Shown in pieces: positions 44,971-56,154 of a stretch of 64,000 bases of DNA (positions within the stretch are counted from its first letter, which is position 1; every line of letters starts with the position of its first letter). This stretch comes from Helicostylum pulchrum (Eukaryota > Mucoromycota > Mucoromycetes > Mucorales > Mucoraceae), in NCBI GenBank assembly GCA_025677825.1, contig JAIXMO010000047.1, positions 124,001 to 188,000 on the forward strand, read 5' to 3'. Under the pieces are notes generated by a model that ran no database searches, was not told where the DNA came from, and saw only the letters and a program-made list of their open reading frames with translations. Position numbers and translations under genes: made by a program.

Positions 44971-46201
44971 TCTTTTTTTTTTTTTTGTATAAACTTTTAT
45001 TGTAAAGAAGAAAAAATAAAAAGAATTACAATAAAAAATTTTATTTAGATCATCTTTTTTTTTTTTTTTTTTTTTTGGGAAAAAGTGTAATTGTCCGAAC
45101 AACCGCTCTTTTTGTTTAAAAAAAACTAGAAAGGAAAAAACGATCAAAAGTGGCGACAGCCTTTGTTTGTGCACCCATTAATCTGGAGATGAAAATAAAG
45201 GTTTTTTTTTAGGGTTTAGTTCTAGTAAATTACTGCTATTTCCCTTTTTTTTTTTACAGCATGAATGAATACTTATTAAAACAAGAACTAAAAAGATTAT
45301 ACTTTGGGGATGCATTGAATCGATGTTTCTTTCTCCCTAGAAACATTAATACTTAAAAAAAGGGGAGAGAAAAGAAGTACAATAAAAATAAAAAAAACGT
45401 GCTGTAGTTTAAAAAGGTACACGAATTTAGTTTTTTTTTTGGTGTACAAACGTATTTTTCCTTTTTTTTGTTGTAGGCTCGACCACGTCCATTTACTAAC
45501 TCTAGTGTTGTGTTACAAATAAGCAATTATAATTATCGTGTTTTATGCTTTTGTTAGTCGATTGTTTGTTACTCAAGCGCTTATCATTTGATATCAAGTT
45601 ACATATATCATTTTCAACAAAAAAAGAGCTCTTTTTTCAACTTGCAAAATGAACGTATTGTTCCCCCTTTTCCTTCTAAAAATAAAGTAGAGCTGGTGTT
45701 TAATGGTTTTGGAAATCAACTGTTTTTAAAAAGTCGGGTGACCTTAGTGCGGTTCTATCTGTCCTTTTATGGTCAATGCGTACCTTTACCAAAGAAACGA
45801 CAATAAATAAAGAAAAAGGTAACTGTTATAGTTGCTTCTTTTAAAGATCTAAAATATTAATTACGTAAGTTGACGAAATAATCGTATTTTTTCTTTCTTT
45901 GTCGTCTAAATAAGTCAACTTTCATCTACCGGGGCCATTGAATTTTCACGCGACCTCTTTTAGTAAAGCAAATTAAAAGGTAGGACATATTTACTGCGCA
46001 ATCAGATTGTTTAGTTCTAAATTATTAGACACAGTTTTGTTTATAAATATGTTATTTATTATTGAAAATGTAATTTTTTTAAGAAATGTAATAGTAAGGT
46101 ATGCAATTGAAGTTTTTTTTTTTTTTAAAAAAAAAGAAATAATTAGTTGACTACACTAAAGTGTTGTGATTAATTTCACTTGTAAATGAACGCGCAACAT
46201 C
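44971..46201. other. Intergenic, no gene supported
   Basis: About 1.2 kb of AT-rich spacer between two minus-strand genes. A plus-strand stretch at about 45650-45806 (NKVELVFNGFGNQLFLKSRV) has a somewhat protein-like composition but no context. It may be a relic. Confidence 0.35.
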
Positions 46202-49200
46202 TTACACCGTCATTGATTGATTTGACTGATTCACAGTTACGGATGGAGGTTCTTCCTTGTCATCATCGTAAACTGTAACTACCGAATCCTCAGCAAACAC
46301 TGTTTCTACTTCCTCGAAAATAGTTACAAATCCATCTTCTAACGTAGAAGTAACTATGATTGTCGATGGTTCGGCTCTTGCGGGATCATGATCATTTTCA
46401 GTGCTTGTGACAGGGCTGATGTTTTTAATTACAGGGATAGTTAACACTTGTGTAGTGGTAACGTGGACAGGGTCACCACATATCTCGCATAACGATGCTT
46501 GTGTCTTGAAAATATCCTAATTGAAAAACAAACAAATATATTAGATCTTTTTCTTTTTTTTTTTAAAAAAAAAAAAACTTACGGAACAGTATTGAAGCGA
46601 GCCTGGTGCGCCGTTTGTTAACGTCTCGCATACCGTGACTACTGTAGATACGCCATTGTCAGCATCTGGTACGAGAGAGCCATCAACCATACTTGGCGAG
46701 TTTGTGATCATCGAACCAAGTCTATCTACCGTGTTTGTAGATCCTATATTATTTAATACGGTGGTATAAACGGAGCAAACGGTCGATAACTTTTTTTTTT
46801 AAAAAAAAACTGTCAGTACATATTTAAATCAAATACACTAAAATTTAAAATAGCTTACGTGTTGTCCGGTTTCCATTGGTAGCGTAGTACTAGCAGATGG
46901 AGTACTAGCGGCCTGATCGCTAGCAGTGGCGACAAAAGATGTTATAGAGTTATCCTTTCCAACCGAATAAGTACTATACTCGAAACCCAACATGTTTCCG
47001 CTATGCTTATTCTTATGGTTTCCATAATATCCTCCCTTCTTGTAGTTTTCATCATATCCTCCATGCTTACCGTACTTTCCGTGTTCGTCATAATGCGTAT
47101 GATGTTGATGGAACATTGTAGCTGTAAGACCCTCCGAGACATACCCATGGTACTCTACAGAACCATTGTTACCGACACAAGTAATTGTGGTGTCATTTTG
47201 GTTCAACACATGATCAGCGGTTCCTATATGAATATGGTATTCCGATGTGACCGTTTCAGTGGTACCTATTTCAACACTTGTTGTTGTGGCTGTAACTATT
47301 GAGGTCGTTGTTTCCGTATTAATTTGAGTGACATTGGCATTGATGGTAGCTGTAACAAGACGGACATCAACATCTGTTTTAATTTCAGTGGAAGTTGCAG
47401 TGGTTGTAGCTAACTCAGTTAAAGTACCAAGTTCAGTAGTGGTTAATGTGTTATTGATAAGTGCTGTCACCAGTCTAAAGTCAACTTCCGTTCCACGTTC
47501 TGTTGCAGTAGTTGTAGCCATAACTGTTTCAGTATTCACTTGAGTGACATTAGCATTAATAGTAGCAGTGACCAGACGAACATCAACATCTGTCTCCTTA
47601 GCAGTAGTGGTTTCCGTAGTGGTAGCAAGTTGAGTCAAGGTACCCACCTCAGTTGTAGTCAATGTATTATTGATAAGTGCAGTAACCAATCGAATATCAA
47701 CTTCAGTTCCCTTAGCCGTAGTTATTTCAGTTATAGTAGCCAATTGAGTTAATGTACCGACCTCAGTTGTGGTTAAAGTGTTATTGATAAGCGCTGTTAC
47801 TAATCTAAAGTCAACTTCTGTGCCACGTTCTGTAGTTGTAGCAGTGGCAGTAGTAGTTTCTGTGTTCACTTGAGTGACATTAGCGTTGATAGTAGCAGTG
47901 ACTAATCGAACATCCACATCAGTTTCCTTAGCGGTAGTCGTCGCAGTAGTTGTAGCTAATTCGGTTAAGGTACCAAGTTCAGTCGTAGTCAATGTATTAT
48001 TGATCAACGCAGTAACTAATCTGAAATCGACTTCAGTTCCACGCTCAGTAGCAGTAGTGGTAGCCATAACCGTTTCAGTGTTCACTTGAGTGATGTTAGC
48101 ATTAATAGTAGCAGTTACAAGTCGAACATCAACATCTGTTTGTATAGCAGTAGTAACTAAAGTATTGTTGATAGTTGCTGTAACCAATCTGACATCAACA
48201 TCTGTCTTTGTAGCTGTAGCTGTAGCAGTAGTAGTAGCTAATTCGGTCACAGTACCCAACTCAGTTGTGGTAAGTGTATTATTAATAAGTGCAGTGACCA
48301 AACGAATATCAACACCTCCTTCTTTTTCAGTTGTGGTGGCGGTTGTAGTCGCCAACAAAGTTTCTACACTGACTTGAGTGACATTTGCATTGATAGTAGC
48401 AGTAACCAAACGGACATCGACACCGCCTTCCTTTTCAGTTGTAGTAGCAGTTGTTGTAGCTAATAAGGTTTCTGTGTTGACTTGAGTAACATTAGAGTTA
48501 ATAGTAGCAGTAACCAAACGAATGTCAATATCAGTTCCCTTAGCCGTAGTTGTTTCTGTCGTAGTGGCTAATTGTGTCATAGTATCAAGCTCGGTAGTAG
48601 TTAAAGTGTTATTAATAAGAGCAGTGACCAGTCTATAGTCGATTTCAGTTCCACGTTCGGTAGTAGTAGCGGTTGCAGTCGCTGTAGTAGTTTCGGTATT
48701 TACTTGAGTAACATTAGCATTAATAGTAGCCGTAACAAGACGAATATCAATATCAGTTCCCTTTGCAGTGGTCGTCGCAGTAGTTGTAGCCAATTCAGTT
48801 AAAGTACCAATCTCAGTCGTAGTCAACGTATTATTGATCAGAGCGGTAACTAATCTGTAATCGACTTCAGTTCCACGAGCAGTAGTTGTTGCAGTCGTTG
48901 TAGCCAATTCAGTTAGAGTACCAAGCTCAGTTGTGGTTAGTGTGTTGTTGATAACAGCGGTGACAAGACGAATATCCACCTCTGGTCGGGGCATAGTAGT
49001 CGTGAGAGTTGCTAATAATGTCTCTGTATTTACTAGAGTGACATTAGCGTTAATAGTAGCCGTAACAAGACGAACATCAACGTCAGTTCCCTTTGCAGTG
49101 GTCGTTGCAGTAGTGGTAGCCAGTTCAGTTAAAGTACCAATCTCAGTCATAGTCAGCGTATTATTTATCAAAGCGGTAACTAATCTGTAATCGACTTCAG

Positions 49201-51993
49201 TTCCACGAGCAGTAGTTGTTGCGGTGGTAGTAGCCAATTCAGTTAGAGTACCAAGCTCAGTTGTAGTTAACGTATTATTGATAAGAGCAGTAACTAATCT
49301 ATAATCGACCTCAGTACCGCGAGCAGTAGCAGTAGTGGTAGCTAATTCAGTCACAGTACCCAACTCAGTTGTGGTAAGTGTATTATTGATAAGAGCAGTA
49401 ACCAAACGAATATCAACACCTCCTTCTTTTTCAGTTGTGGTGGCGGTTGTAGTCGCCAACAAAGTTTCTACACTGACTTGAGTGACATTTGCATTGATAG
49501 TAGCAGTAACCAAACGGACATCGACACCGCCTTCCTTTTCAGTTGTAGTAGCAGTTGTTGTAGCTAATAAGGTTTCTGTGTTGACTTGAGTAACATTAGA
49601 GTTAATAGTAGCAGTAACCAAACGAATGTCAATATCAGTTCCCTTAGCCGTAGTTGTTTCGGTTGTAGTGGCCAATTGAGTCATGGTGCCAACTTCAGTT
49701 GTGGTTAATGTATTATTGATCAATGCAGTAACTAATCTGTAATCAACTTCAGTTCCACGTTCTGTAGCAGTAGCTGTTGCAGTAGTAGTAGCTAACAAAG
49801 TTTTCGTATTTACGTGAGTAACATTAGCGTTAATAGTAGCTGTCACCAGTCTATAGTCAACCTCTGTTCCACGCTCAGTAGTAGTAGCAGTTGCTGTCGC
49901 AGTAGTGGTTTCAGTATTTATTTGAGTAACATTAGCATTAATAGTAGCTGTAACCATCTTGTAATCAACTTCAGTTCCGCGTGCCGTAGTAGTAGCGGTT
50001 GCGGTAATAGTTTGAGTGTCTACTTGAGTAACATTAGCATTAATAGTAGCCGTAACAAGACGAATATCAATATCAGTTCCCTTTGCAGTGGTCGTCGCAG
50101 TAGTAGTAGCCAATTCAGTTAAAGTACCAATCTCAGTCGTAGTCAACGTATTATTGATCAACGCAGTAACTAATCTGTAATCGACTTCAGTTCCACGAGC
50201 AGTAGTTGTTGCAGTCGTTGTAGCCAATTCAGTTAGAGTACCAAGCTCAGTTGTGGTTAGTGTGTTGTTGATAACAGCGGTGACAAGACGAATATCCACC
50301 TCTGGTCGGGGCATAGTAGTCGTGAGAGTTGCTAATAATGTCTCTGTATTTACTAGAGTGACATTAGCGTTAATAGTAGCTGTAACAAGACGAACATCAA
50401 CGTCAGTTCCCTTTGCAGTGGTCGTTGCAGTAGTGGTAGCCAATTCCGTCAAAGTACCAAGCTCAGTCTTAGTTAACGTATTATTGATAAGAGCAGTGAC
50501 AAGACGAATATCTACTTCTGGTCGAGGCATTGTAGTGGTTACAGTTGCAAATAGCGTCTCTGTGTTTATTTGAGTCACATTAGCGTTGACAGTAACCAAC
50601 CTAACATCCACATCCGTTTTATACGCAGTTGTAACGTCGGTGAAAGTAACAGTTCCTAAACTTGTTGCGGTATCAGTTTGAGTTAACGTGTTATTGATAG
50701 TAGCGGTGGCAATACGAATATCCAATACAGAGCTGGTTTGAATGACTGTAGAGATATCAGAAACAGTAGAAGTAACTGTGTGCGTTGCAGTTGGCGCGTT
50801 TGTACAGCTGCCATAACATGAGCCGACAAAGGACTGGAGGGGGCCAAGGTATTGGGTCAAGTCGTCACATTTACGAGGTAAGCCAGTATGCAGACCAACA
50901 TTTTGGAAGCAATCAACTACATCGGGTTGGCCCAACATATAGTCACACTCCATGCTGCCGCCAGAGGGAACTTCCACAGTTACCATATTAACTTTGGTGG
51001 CGGTTATTGTCACGGGTGGCGGGATCGGTGCAGTTACGGTACTGACAACATGAGTACATTCAGCGGTGGCACTAAGGGGAGGTGCAGCGTTCTCACAGGT
51101 ACTTGAACCGACAGAATCACATAAACAGTATGCGTCATCTTCAAAGTAAATCGTTTCGTAATCAGTACTTTCTTCATAACCCTAACGTTAGAAAATCATA
51201 TAAGAGAAAAGAAAAAAAAAAGGGGGGGGGAAGGAGGATAATTATTTTTTGTTCATCGATCTTTTTTCACTTACTGGATCATAATCTAAATAGACGGTAG
51301 ATGTTTCACGGAATGTTTCGGTTGAATCTTCCCTAACGGTTGACGTAGTGTAGTCTGTATAATAAAACTAGGAGAGAGAAAGAGAATACAGTTAATAAAA
51401 ATAAATAGCTACTACTAAAATTCCATCTGTCTCTTACACTTGTAGTAGAAGTTGAAGTATGTGTAAGTATATTTGAGTTGGGAGGATCCAAACTAAGATC
51501 CACAAGGTAAGCAGCTAAAAATGGATCAGAATTAAGTTTTGCAGCAAAGAAATAATGAATAAATTGAAACAAGTCAGCACAACTAGGTTGAGAAATTTCA
51601 TTGAGACATAAGATGATTAAATCTAAATCGATTCCAGTAGGGTAAATGACAGGAGGTCCTGGCCTAATGTTTGGGGTTGTGGATTGGGCAGCTTTTAAGA
51701 CGCCTTCCATTTCTTGTTCTGACGTAGGCGGGTTGACAAAGATATCTTCCAAAGAAAGTATAGGTTTAGTAGAAACTAAACTACCATTGTCTAAACTTAA
51801 ACCTAATGTTGTATCCGTCAATTCAATATTATCGGTTTCATTATCCGATTTTACACTAAAAAAAAGGTAAATGTTACGTTTTACTTTTTCTTTTTTATTG
51901 TTCAATAAATATTTATGCATGTATAAACCTTTGTATAAATAAAAATACATAAAATAAAAAATAAGGAAAAACATAAAAATTGTTTAACCTCAT
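46202..51993 (-). CDS. Giant Thr-rich tandem-repeat protein, probably cell-surface
   Basis: Proposed exons 51993-51989, 51855-51438, 51367-51275, 51181-46859, 46789-46583 and 46516-46202 join in frame to about 1786 residues. The start is uncertain (ATGAG, then an intron). An N-terminal region (CADLFQFIHYFFAAKLNSDPF) and a Cys-containing segment are followed by roughly thirty-five copies of a ~35-residue repeat. Two flavours are RLVTALINNTLTTTELGTLT and RLVTATINANVTQVNTET, separated by Thr/Ala-rich spacers. Nearly every copy has an N-glycosylation sequon (NNT or NVT), and the Thr spacers would suit O-mannosylation. A His/Gly/Tyr-rich stretch and a Cys-containing C terminus follow. No clear signal peptide or GPI site is seen, so surface location is inference from composition. 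Confidence 0.75.
48721..50450. repeat. Higher-order duplications inside the repeat gene
   Basis: Segment 48721-49130 is almost identical to 50041-50450 (offset 1320 bp). Segment 48230-48560 matches 49334-49664 (offset 1104 bp). Both offsets are multiples of three, so copies were added or moved in frame. These blocks are much more alike than neighbouring single repeats, which indicates recent unequal exchange or gene conversion. Confidence 0.75.
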
Positions 51994-52092
51994 AATATTA
52001 CAATATCAGAAATAATGAAATGAATATATAAAGTGAAAAGCAAGAACGAAACGGCAAAGGAGAAAAAAAAGTAATTTAACTTTTTAATTACT

Positions 52093-53495
52093 TCAGGACC
52101 AAAGAGTATTTATCGCGTTTTTCGGCCCTCCAATTTTATCAGAATATTTACAATGGTAAGCAGTATCAATGAATTGCCTACAACAGTTATCTTGATCGTT
52201 TAAACCATTAGAGACAATTTCCACACACCTAACAGCCTGAGTAATATCTTCTTTTTGGTTTGGATCCGTACCAAATGCCGTGATATATTTTGTCGCGGAA
52301 TGGATCAAGTTGTTATTGTATACATCAAAGCCATTGTCCTGAGCCAATTCCGATAAAAAGAGTATTGCTTGCATATTGAAGGCTAAATAGTGTAACGGTT
52401 TAGCTCTTTTAGCTTCAAATGGTTGGTTTCCAGTGGCCGAATCAATTTGTTTATGCAAATCATTCTTAAAAAAGTTAATAATGATATTTGAAGCTTGTAC
52501 AGATATAGGGTTTAAGAAATGGTCAATGGAAGCTATTTGAACAATATACCAAGTACGTATATTGTTTTTGGCTCTTGACGCCTCTAAAGCGACAGGGCTG
52601 GTTTTTAACCAATCGAGGTACTTGGTGAACCACAGTTTAATAGATTGATTTAATGCATAGTAAGCATGGAATGCGTCTAAAATAGGCAATAAGTTCGCGA
52701 TACGGGATAAACTACATATAAACAAAAAGTAAGTCATTCTTGCCAGTTAAATAAATATATCCATGTATACAATGTTTCTTACACTCTTGAACTTATTACT
52801 CCTTCACCACGGCCAAATTGAGATTTATTTTGAGCACCTCTTACAAATTGAGCATAGTTTAAATTTGGGTTCATTCTAGTGGTCTCGTTCAAAAAGAACG
52901 TGTCTAATAACGAAACTGCATGAATAGCGTAATTTTCATTATTTAGAAAATAGTACCCAAGGCATAAATATGTAAAGTTTTCCGCGAACAATTCCAACTG
53001 AGACTGATCTTTTATGTTTGTAATGTCTATATGTAATAGTGTTAAATGACAATAGGCTTTAAGAAGCATTTTTTTTTTTTTTTTTTTTCTTTTACCTGGA
53101 TTTCTTTTTCCATCTTTCCTTATATAGTTGGTATTGGTTTCGTCCTATTTTTTTTTTACTCTTTTAAATAAACGTTTTTATTGGGATTAATACTTTAAAT
53201 TTGTTTACCGGCCACCAGTATCTATGTTTTTAATTTTAATATACACGTTTAAATAAACATTCTAAACAATACTTTACGGTGCATAACTAAGAAAATCACG
53301 GACGTCACCACTTGGTGCTGTATGCTCTACTGTTTTTCCGAATGTAATGCTAAATGGACCACTTTTTAAAGCTTCATTAGCAAGCTTTTCTAAACAAATA
53401 TAAGCGTGTCTTGTTGTTTCTGTAGGTCCTATTTCTTTTTGTATTCTTAACTTTCGCAATGAAATGTACTCTACTTCTGGTTTTCGTGGGCCCAT
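52093..53495 (-). CDS. algL: Alginate-lyase-fold protein lacking the catalytic histidine
   Basis: Member of the alginate lyase (AlgL, PF05426-type) family. Minus-strand exons 53495-53278, 53221-53209 (13 nt), 53144-53096, 53026-52783 and 52711-52093 join in frame to 380 residues. Family motifs in order are HTAPSGDVRDFLSYAPYWWP (completed by the 13-nt exon), YIRKDGKRNPD, TRMNPNLNYAQ, GRGEGVISSR and RTWYIVQIASI. The catalytic Asn-Asn-His-Gly of active members reads Asn-Asn-Ile-Arg here, so lyase chemistry may be lost. No signal peptide is seen, and only 67 bp separate the start from the tptA stop, leaving little room for one. An algL-type gene beside tptA is, as I recall, part of the extended sex locus in some Mucorales. 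The biological role is unknown. Confidence 0.85.
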
Positions 53496-53562
53496 TTTTT
53501 ATTTTTATAAGATACGAAGAAGAAGAAGAAGAAAAAAAAAAAAAGTATTGTCGGGCAAATAA

Positions 53563-54845
53563 CTAGTTTAATTTTGTTTGTCGAGTCGGCAATAGATTAT
53601 GGTGGTTTACTTGTTCGAGATTAGTTTTAGCTTTTTGATACATCCATAAGCCAATAAAAGTTAATAAAATACCAACAGATTGAGTCCAAGAAATAACCTG
53701 ACCAAACCAAAGTATACTCATTACAATAACAAAAATTCTCTTTAAAAGAGATAGAATGGAATACGTAACTGGTGAAGTTAAACTAAGTGTTGTAAAAGCA
53801 AACCAATTTTGAAAAAAGTTGGTTGTTCCGTTCAATAAGAGATACACCATTAGTCTATTACCAGATATTTCTGGGCTGACAGTTATACTTGTAGAGTCAT
53901 AATATATCCATAACGGTATCATCATTAAAAACGATATCAAGGAGGAATAAAGTAACACGTTCAACTTATCCAACTTGTTTGGATTCCTGTCTCCTAATTT
54001 CGATTCTTGAAATAATAACTTTTTGCTAAATATGTTTTGTACAACAAATACAAAGCAAGATCCTAAAGCACAACATAATCCAATGACATTAGCAGAATAT
54101 GTGAATGAACAAGCTAAAATGACTCCAATCGTAAGTGGTATCAATGAGATATATACACTATGAGGGTATTTGGTATCAAATACAAGTCGATAAAACAATA
54201 CCGTGAACAATGGTGCCAAAGCCTATTATATCTGAATGTTATATTTAACCATTTACAATTTACAATGTACACTATATTTACCTTGATTGTATGAACTAAA
54301 CTAACCGGGATTCTACTAATAGCTACACTCGAAAATATATGCCCAACAATCAAAAATACAGCCAATGGTGCAATTGTCTTTACAATCACTGCTGTAGGGC
54401 TTCTAATATTTTTAGATTGAAATACAAGAGAAAATACAAGACTCCAGAAAGCAACCAATCCAAACTGAATAAATGTAAGCGTGACTGGAAATACAAATAC
54501 GTTCATGATACTCTTGCCAATGTTATTTGTAACTGAAGACGATATATACCACATACAACAGTTGAGAACAAATTTCACATTATCCGTCAAACTAAACCTT
54601 GTTTCATTCCACCATCCCAACTTTTTAATCCACTCTTCTTTTTCTTCACTTTCTAAATGTCGCGTTGAGAGGTCGCTTTGCATATCTGGTTCGAAGCTCG
54701 TACCCTTAAAAAATGAAAACTTCTCGGCTCCTTCCTCGTTTGCTATTCGTCTTGGTTTAGGGGAGGTTGATTTCGTCTCACCCATTTCATATTCTTCTAA
54801 GCTAGATCTCGTCCCATCTCGAGAAAGGTCTTTGACAACAGACAT
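53563..54845 (-). CDS. tptA: Triose-phosphate transporter family protein of the sex locus
   Basis: Multi-pass transporter of the TPT/SLC35 (drug/metabolite) superfamily, probably in Golgi or another endomembrane, exchanging phosphorylated or nucleotide sugars. Minus-strand exons 54845-54282 and 54222-53563 give 407 residues. A hydrophilic N terminus of about 85 residues precedes about ten hydrophobic segments. Family signatures include TNNIGKSIMNVFVFPVTLTF, ISRIPVSLVHTIKALAPLF (across the intron), TYSILSLLKRIFVIV and a C-terminal KAKTN-type tail. It diverges from the HMG gene across a 253-bp promoter. Its neighbours identify it as tptA, one border of the Mucoralean sex locus. Confidence 0.93.
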
Positions 54846-55098
54846 ACTTTAGCAAAATCATAGATAATTTTTCTCCTATGTCTCATGGGGCTATATGACG
54901 TCACGTAATTATTCGCTACTGGAAGGAGATTACTGCTAGTCAACTCATTGTAAACCAGAAGTATACTCGTACAGATTACAAAATTCAAACAATGAATGTG
55001 TGAAATGATCGTCCAACCAATTAAAATTGTAGTTCTTTATTTAAAACCTGAAAGAAACCAGAACAATTATTCGTCTCCTTCTTTCCTATAAAATAAAG
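54846..55098. promoter_or_regulatory. Shared divergent promoter of tptA and the HMG-box sex gene
   Basis: 253 bp between opposite-facing start codons. It holds a perfect CRE palindrome TGACGTCA at 54896-54903, a CCAAT box near 55017-55021 and a TATAAAA just before the HMG gene start. With so little DNA, control elements of the two genes must overlap. Confidence 0.6.
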
Positions 55099-56061
55099 AT
55101 GAAAAATTCGCTCTACTCAAAGTCAACTCCATTTATTCGACAATTAAAGCCAAAGTTATCTCTTCCAAAGAAAACTCTTCCGATTCAAAATTTATCTTTT
55201 AGCAACGACCTAGAAGGAAAGACCCTTATAAAAATATATCCTAGCCAGGTATTAATCACATCCCAAGAATTAATTGAAATGATTGAAGAAAAGAAAGAAA
55301 GTATACAGGTGGAGAAGAGTGCTTGTGTTCTTCGTGAAAACATACTGGTTGCAATTCAAAACTTTGCCTGCGAAGAAGATACATCCGTTCCTATAAGTCA
55401 AGACTCTGTTCTACCAAACGTAGAGCCTAGACGTCCTACCAACGCTTTTATACTCTACCGAACTGCTTTAAGAAAAAAAATTAAATCATTGTTTCCGTCC
55501 TTTAGCAACAATGATATCTCAAAATTCACTGGTGCTATGTGGAAGGCGGCAGATAAAGAAGTCAAAGACAAATACATCAAACAAGCAACGGAATGTAGGA
55601 TTCTTCACAAACAAATGTATCCTGATTTCGAATATAACACTAAAAAGGAAATCTCGGAGAAAGCAGTTACGTACGGAGAGGATTATCCTTTCACGAGCGA
55701 TAACTGGGATGAGTACTTCAACTGGTGTATGCAAAATGTCACGACAGGAATAGTTACCGATGAAACTCAGCCTTTAGATGGTACAAACTTGATGCCTAAT
55801 TATATGGATTGGAACAATTTAAACATTACAAGAGAAGTACCATTCGGGAGTCTGCTGGGAGAGGGTTATCACGAAAATAATGAATGGAAAGAAGTCTGCA
55901 ACATGGTTAATCAATTTTTCCCGGAAGATTCAGGCCAGAATACGGTAATTGACGAAAAACTATGGTTAAATATCGGAGGTACAGAGTTGACGAATATCGA
56001 AGACATCAGTTCCGCATCTTACTTTAAACTTAATCAAATTGGTTCCTTCGAACAACACTGA
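55099..56061 (+). CDS. sexM/sexP: HMG-box mating-type transcription factor (SexM or SexP)
   Basis: Sex-determining HMG-box protein of the Mucoralean sex locus, expected to act in the nucleus and specify mating type (+ or -). Single exon, 320 residues. The N terminus is basic (IRQLKPKLSLPKK). The MATA-type HMG box spans about residues 110-180: RRPTNAFILYR, LFPSFSNNDISKFTGAMWKA and KEVKDKYIKQATECRILHK, with conserved Pro, Asn, Phe, Trp and Tyr. The C-terminal 140 residues are acidic and rich in Asn/Trp, possibly an activation region. tptA lies on the left and rnhA on the right, which fixes the identity. Whether this is the plus (SexP) or minus (SexM) allele cannot be told from the sequence alone, because the two alleles diverge strongly and I have no alignment. 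Confidence 0.92.
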   Translation: MKNSLYSKSTPFIRQLKPKLSLPKKTLPIQNLSFSNDLEGKTLIKIYPSQVLITSQELIEMIEEKKESIQVEKSACVLRENILVAIQNFACEEDTSVPISQDSVLPNVEPRRPTNAFILYRTALRKKIKSLFPSFSNNDISKFTGAMWKAADKEVKDKYIKQATECRILHKQMYPDFEYNTKKEISEKAVTYGEDYPFTSDNWDEYFNWCMQNVTTGIVTDETQPLDGTNLMPNYMDWNNLNITREVPFGSLLGEGYHENNEWKEVCNMVNQFFPEDSGQNTVIDEKLWLNIGGTELTNIEDISSASYFKLNQIGSFEQH

Positions 56062-56154
56062 TAAGTTCACCGGAATTTATAAGATCTTTTTGTAAATAAA
56101 TTATCGGACTTCTTAATTGTCTTTTCCTCTCTTTGTTACACTTTTTGATAAATA

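Noticed and set aside
45588..45806. 72-codon plus-strand frame with protein-like middle part
   Set aside because: No convincing start, no recognisable family and no neighbouring exons. At most a relic.
47003..50573. Many plus-strand open frames opposite the Thr-rich repeat gene
   Set aside because: They are antisense shadows of the tandem repeats, with Val/Ser-rich repeated translations and no independent coding signals.
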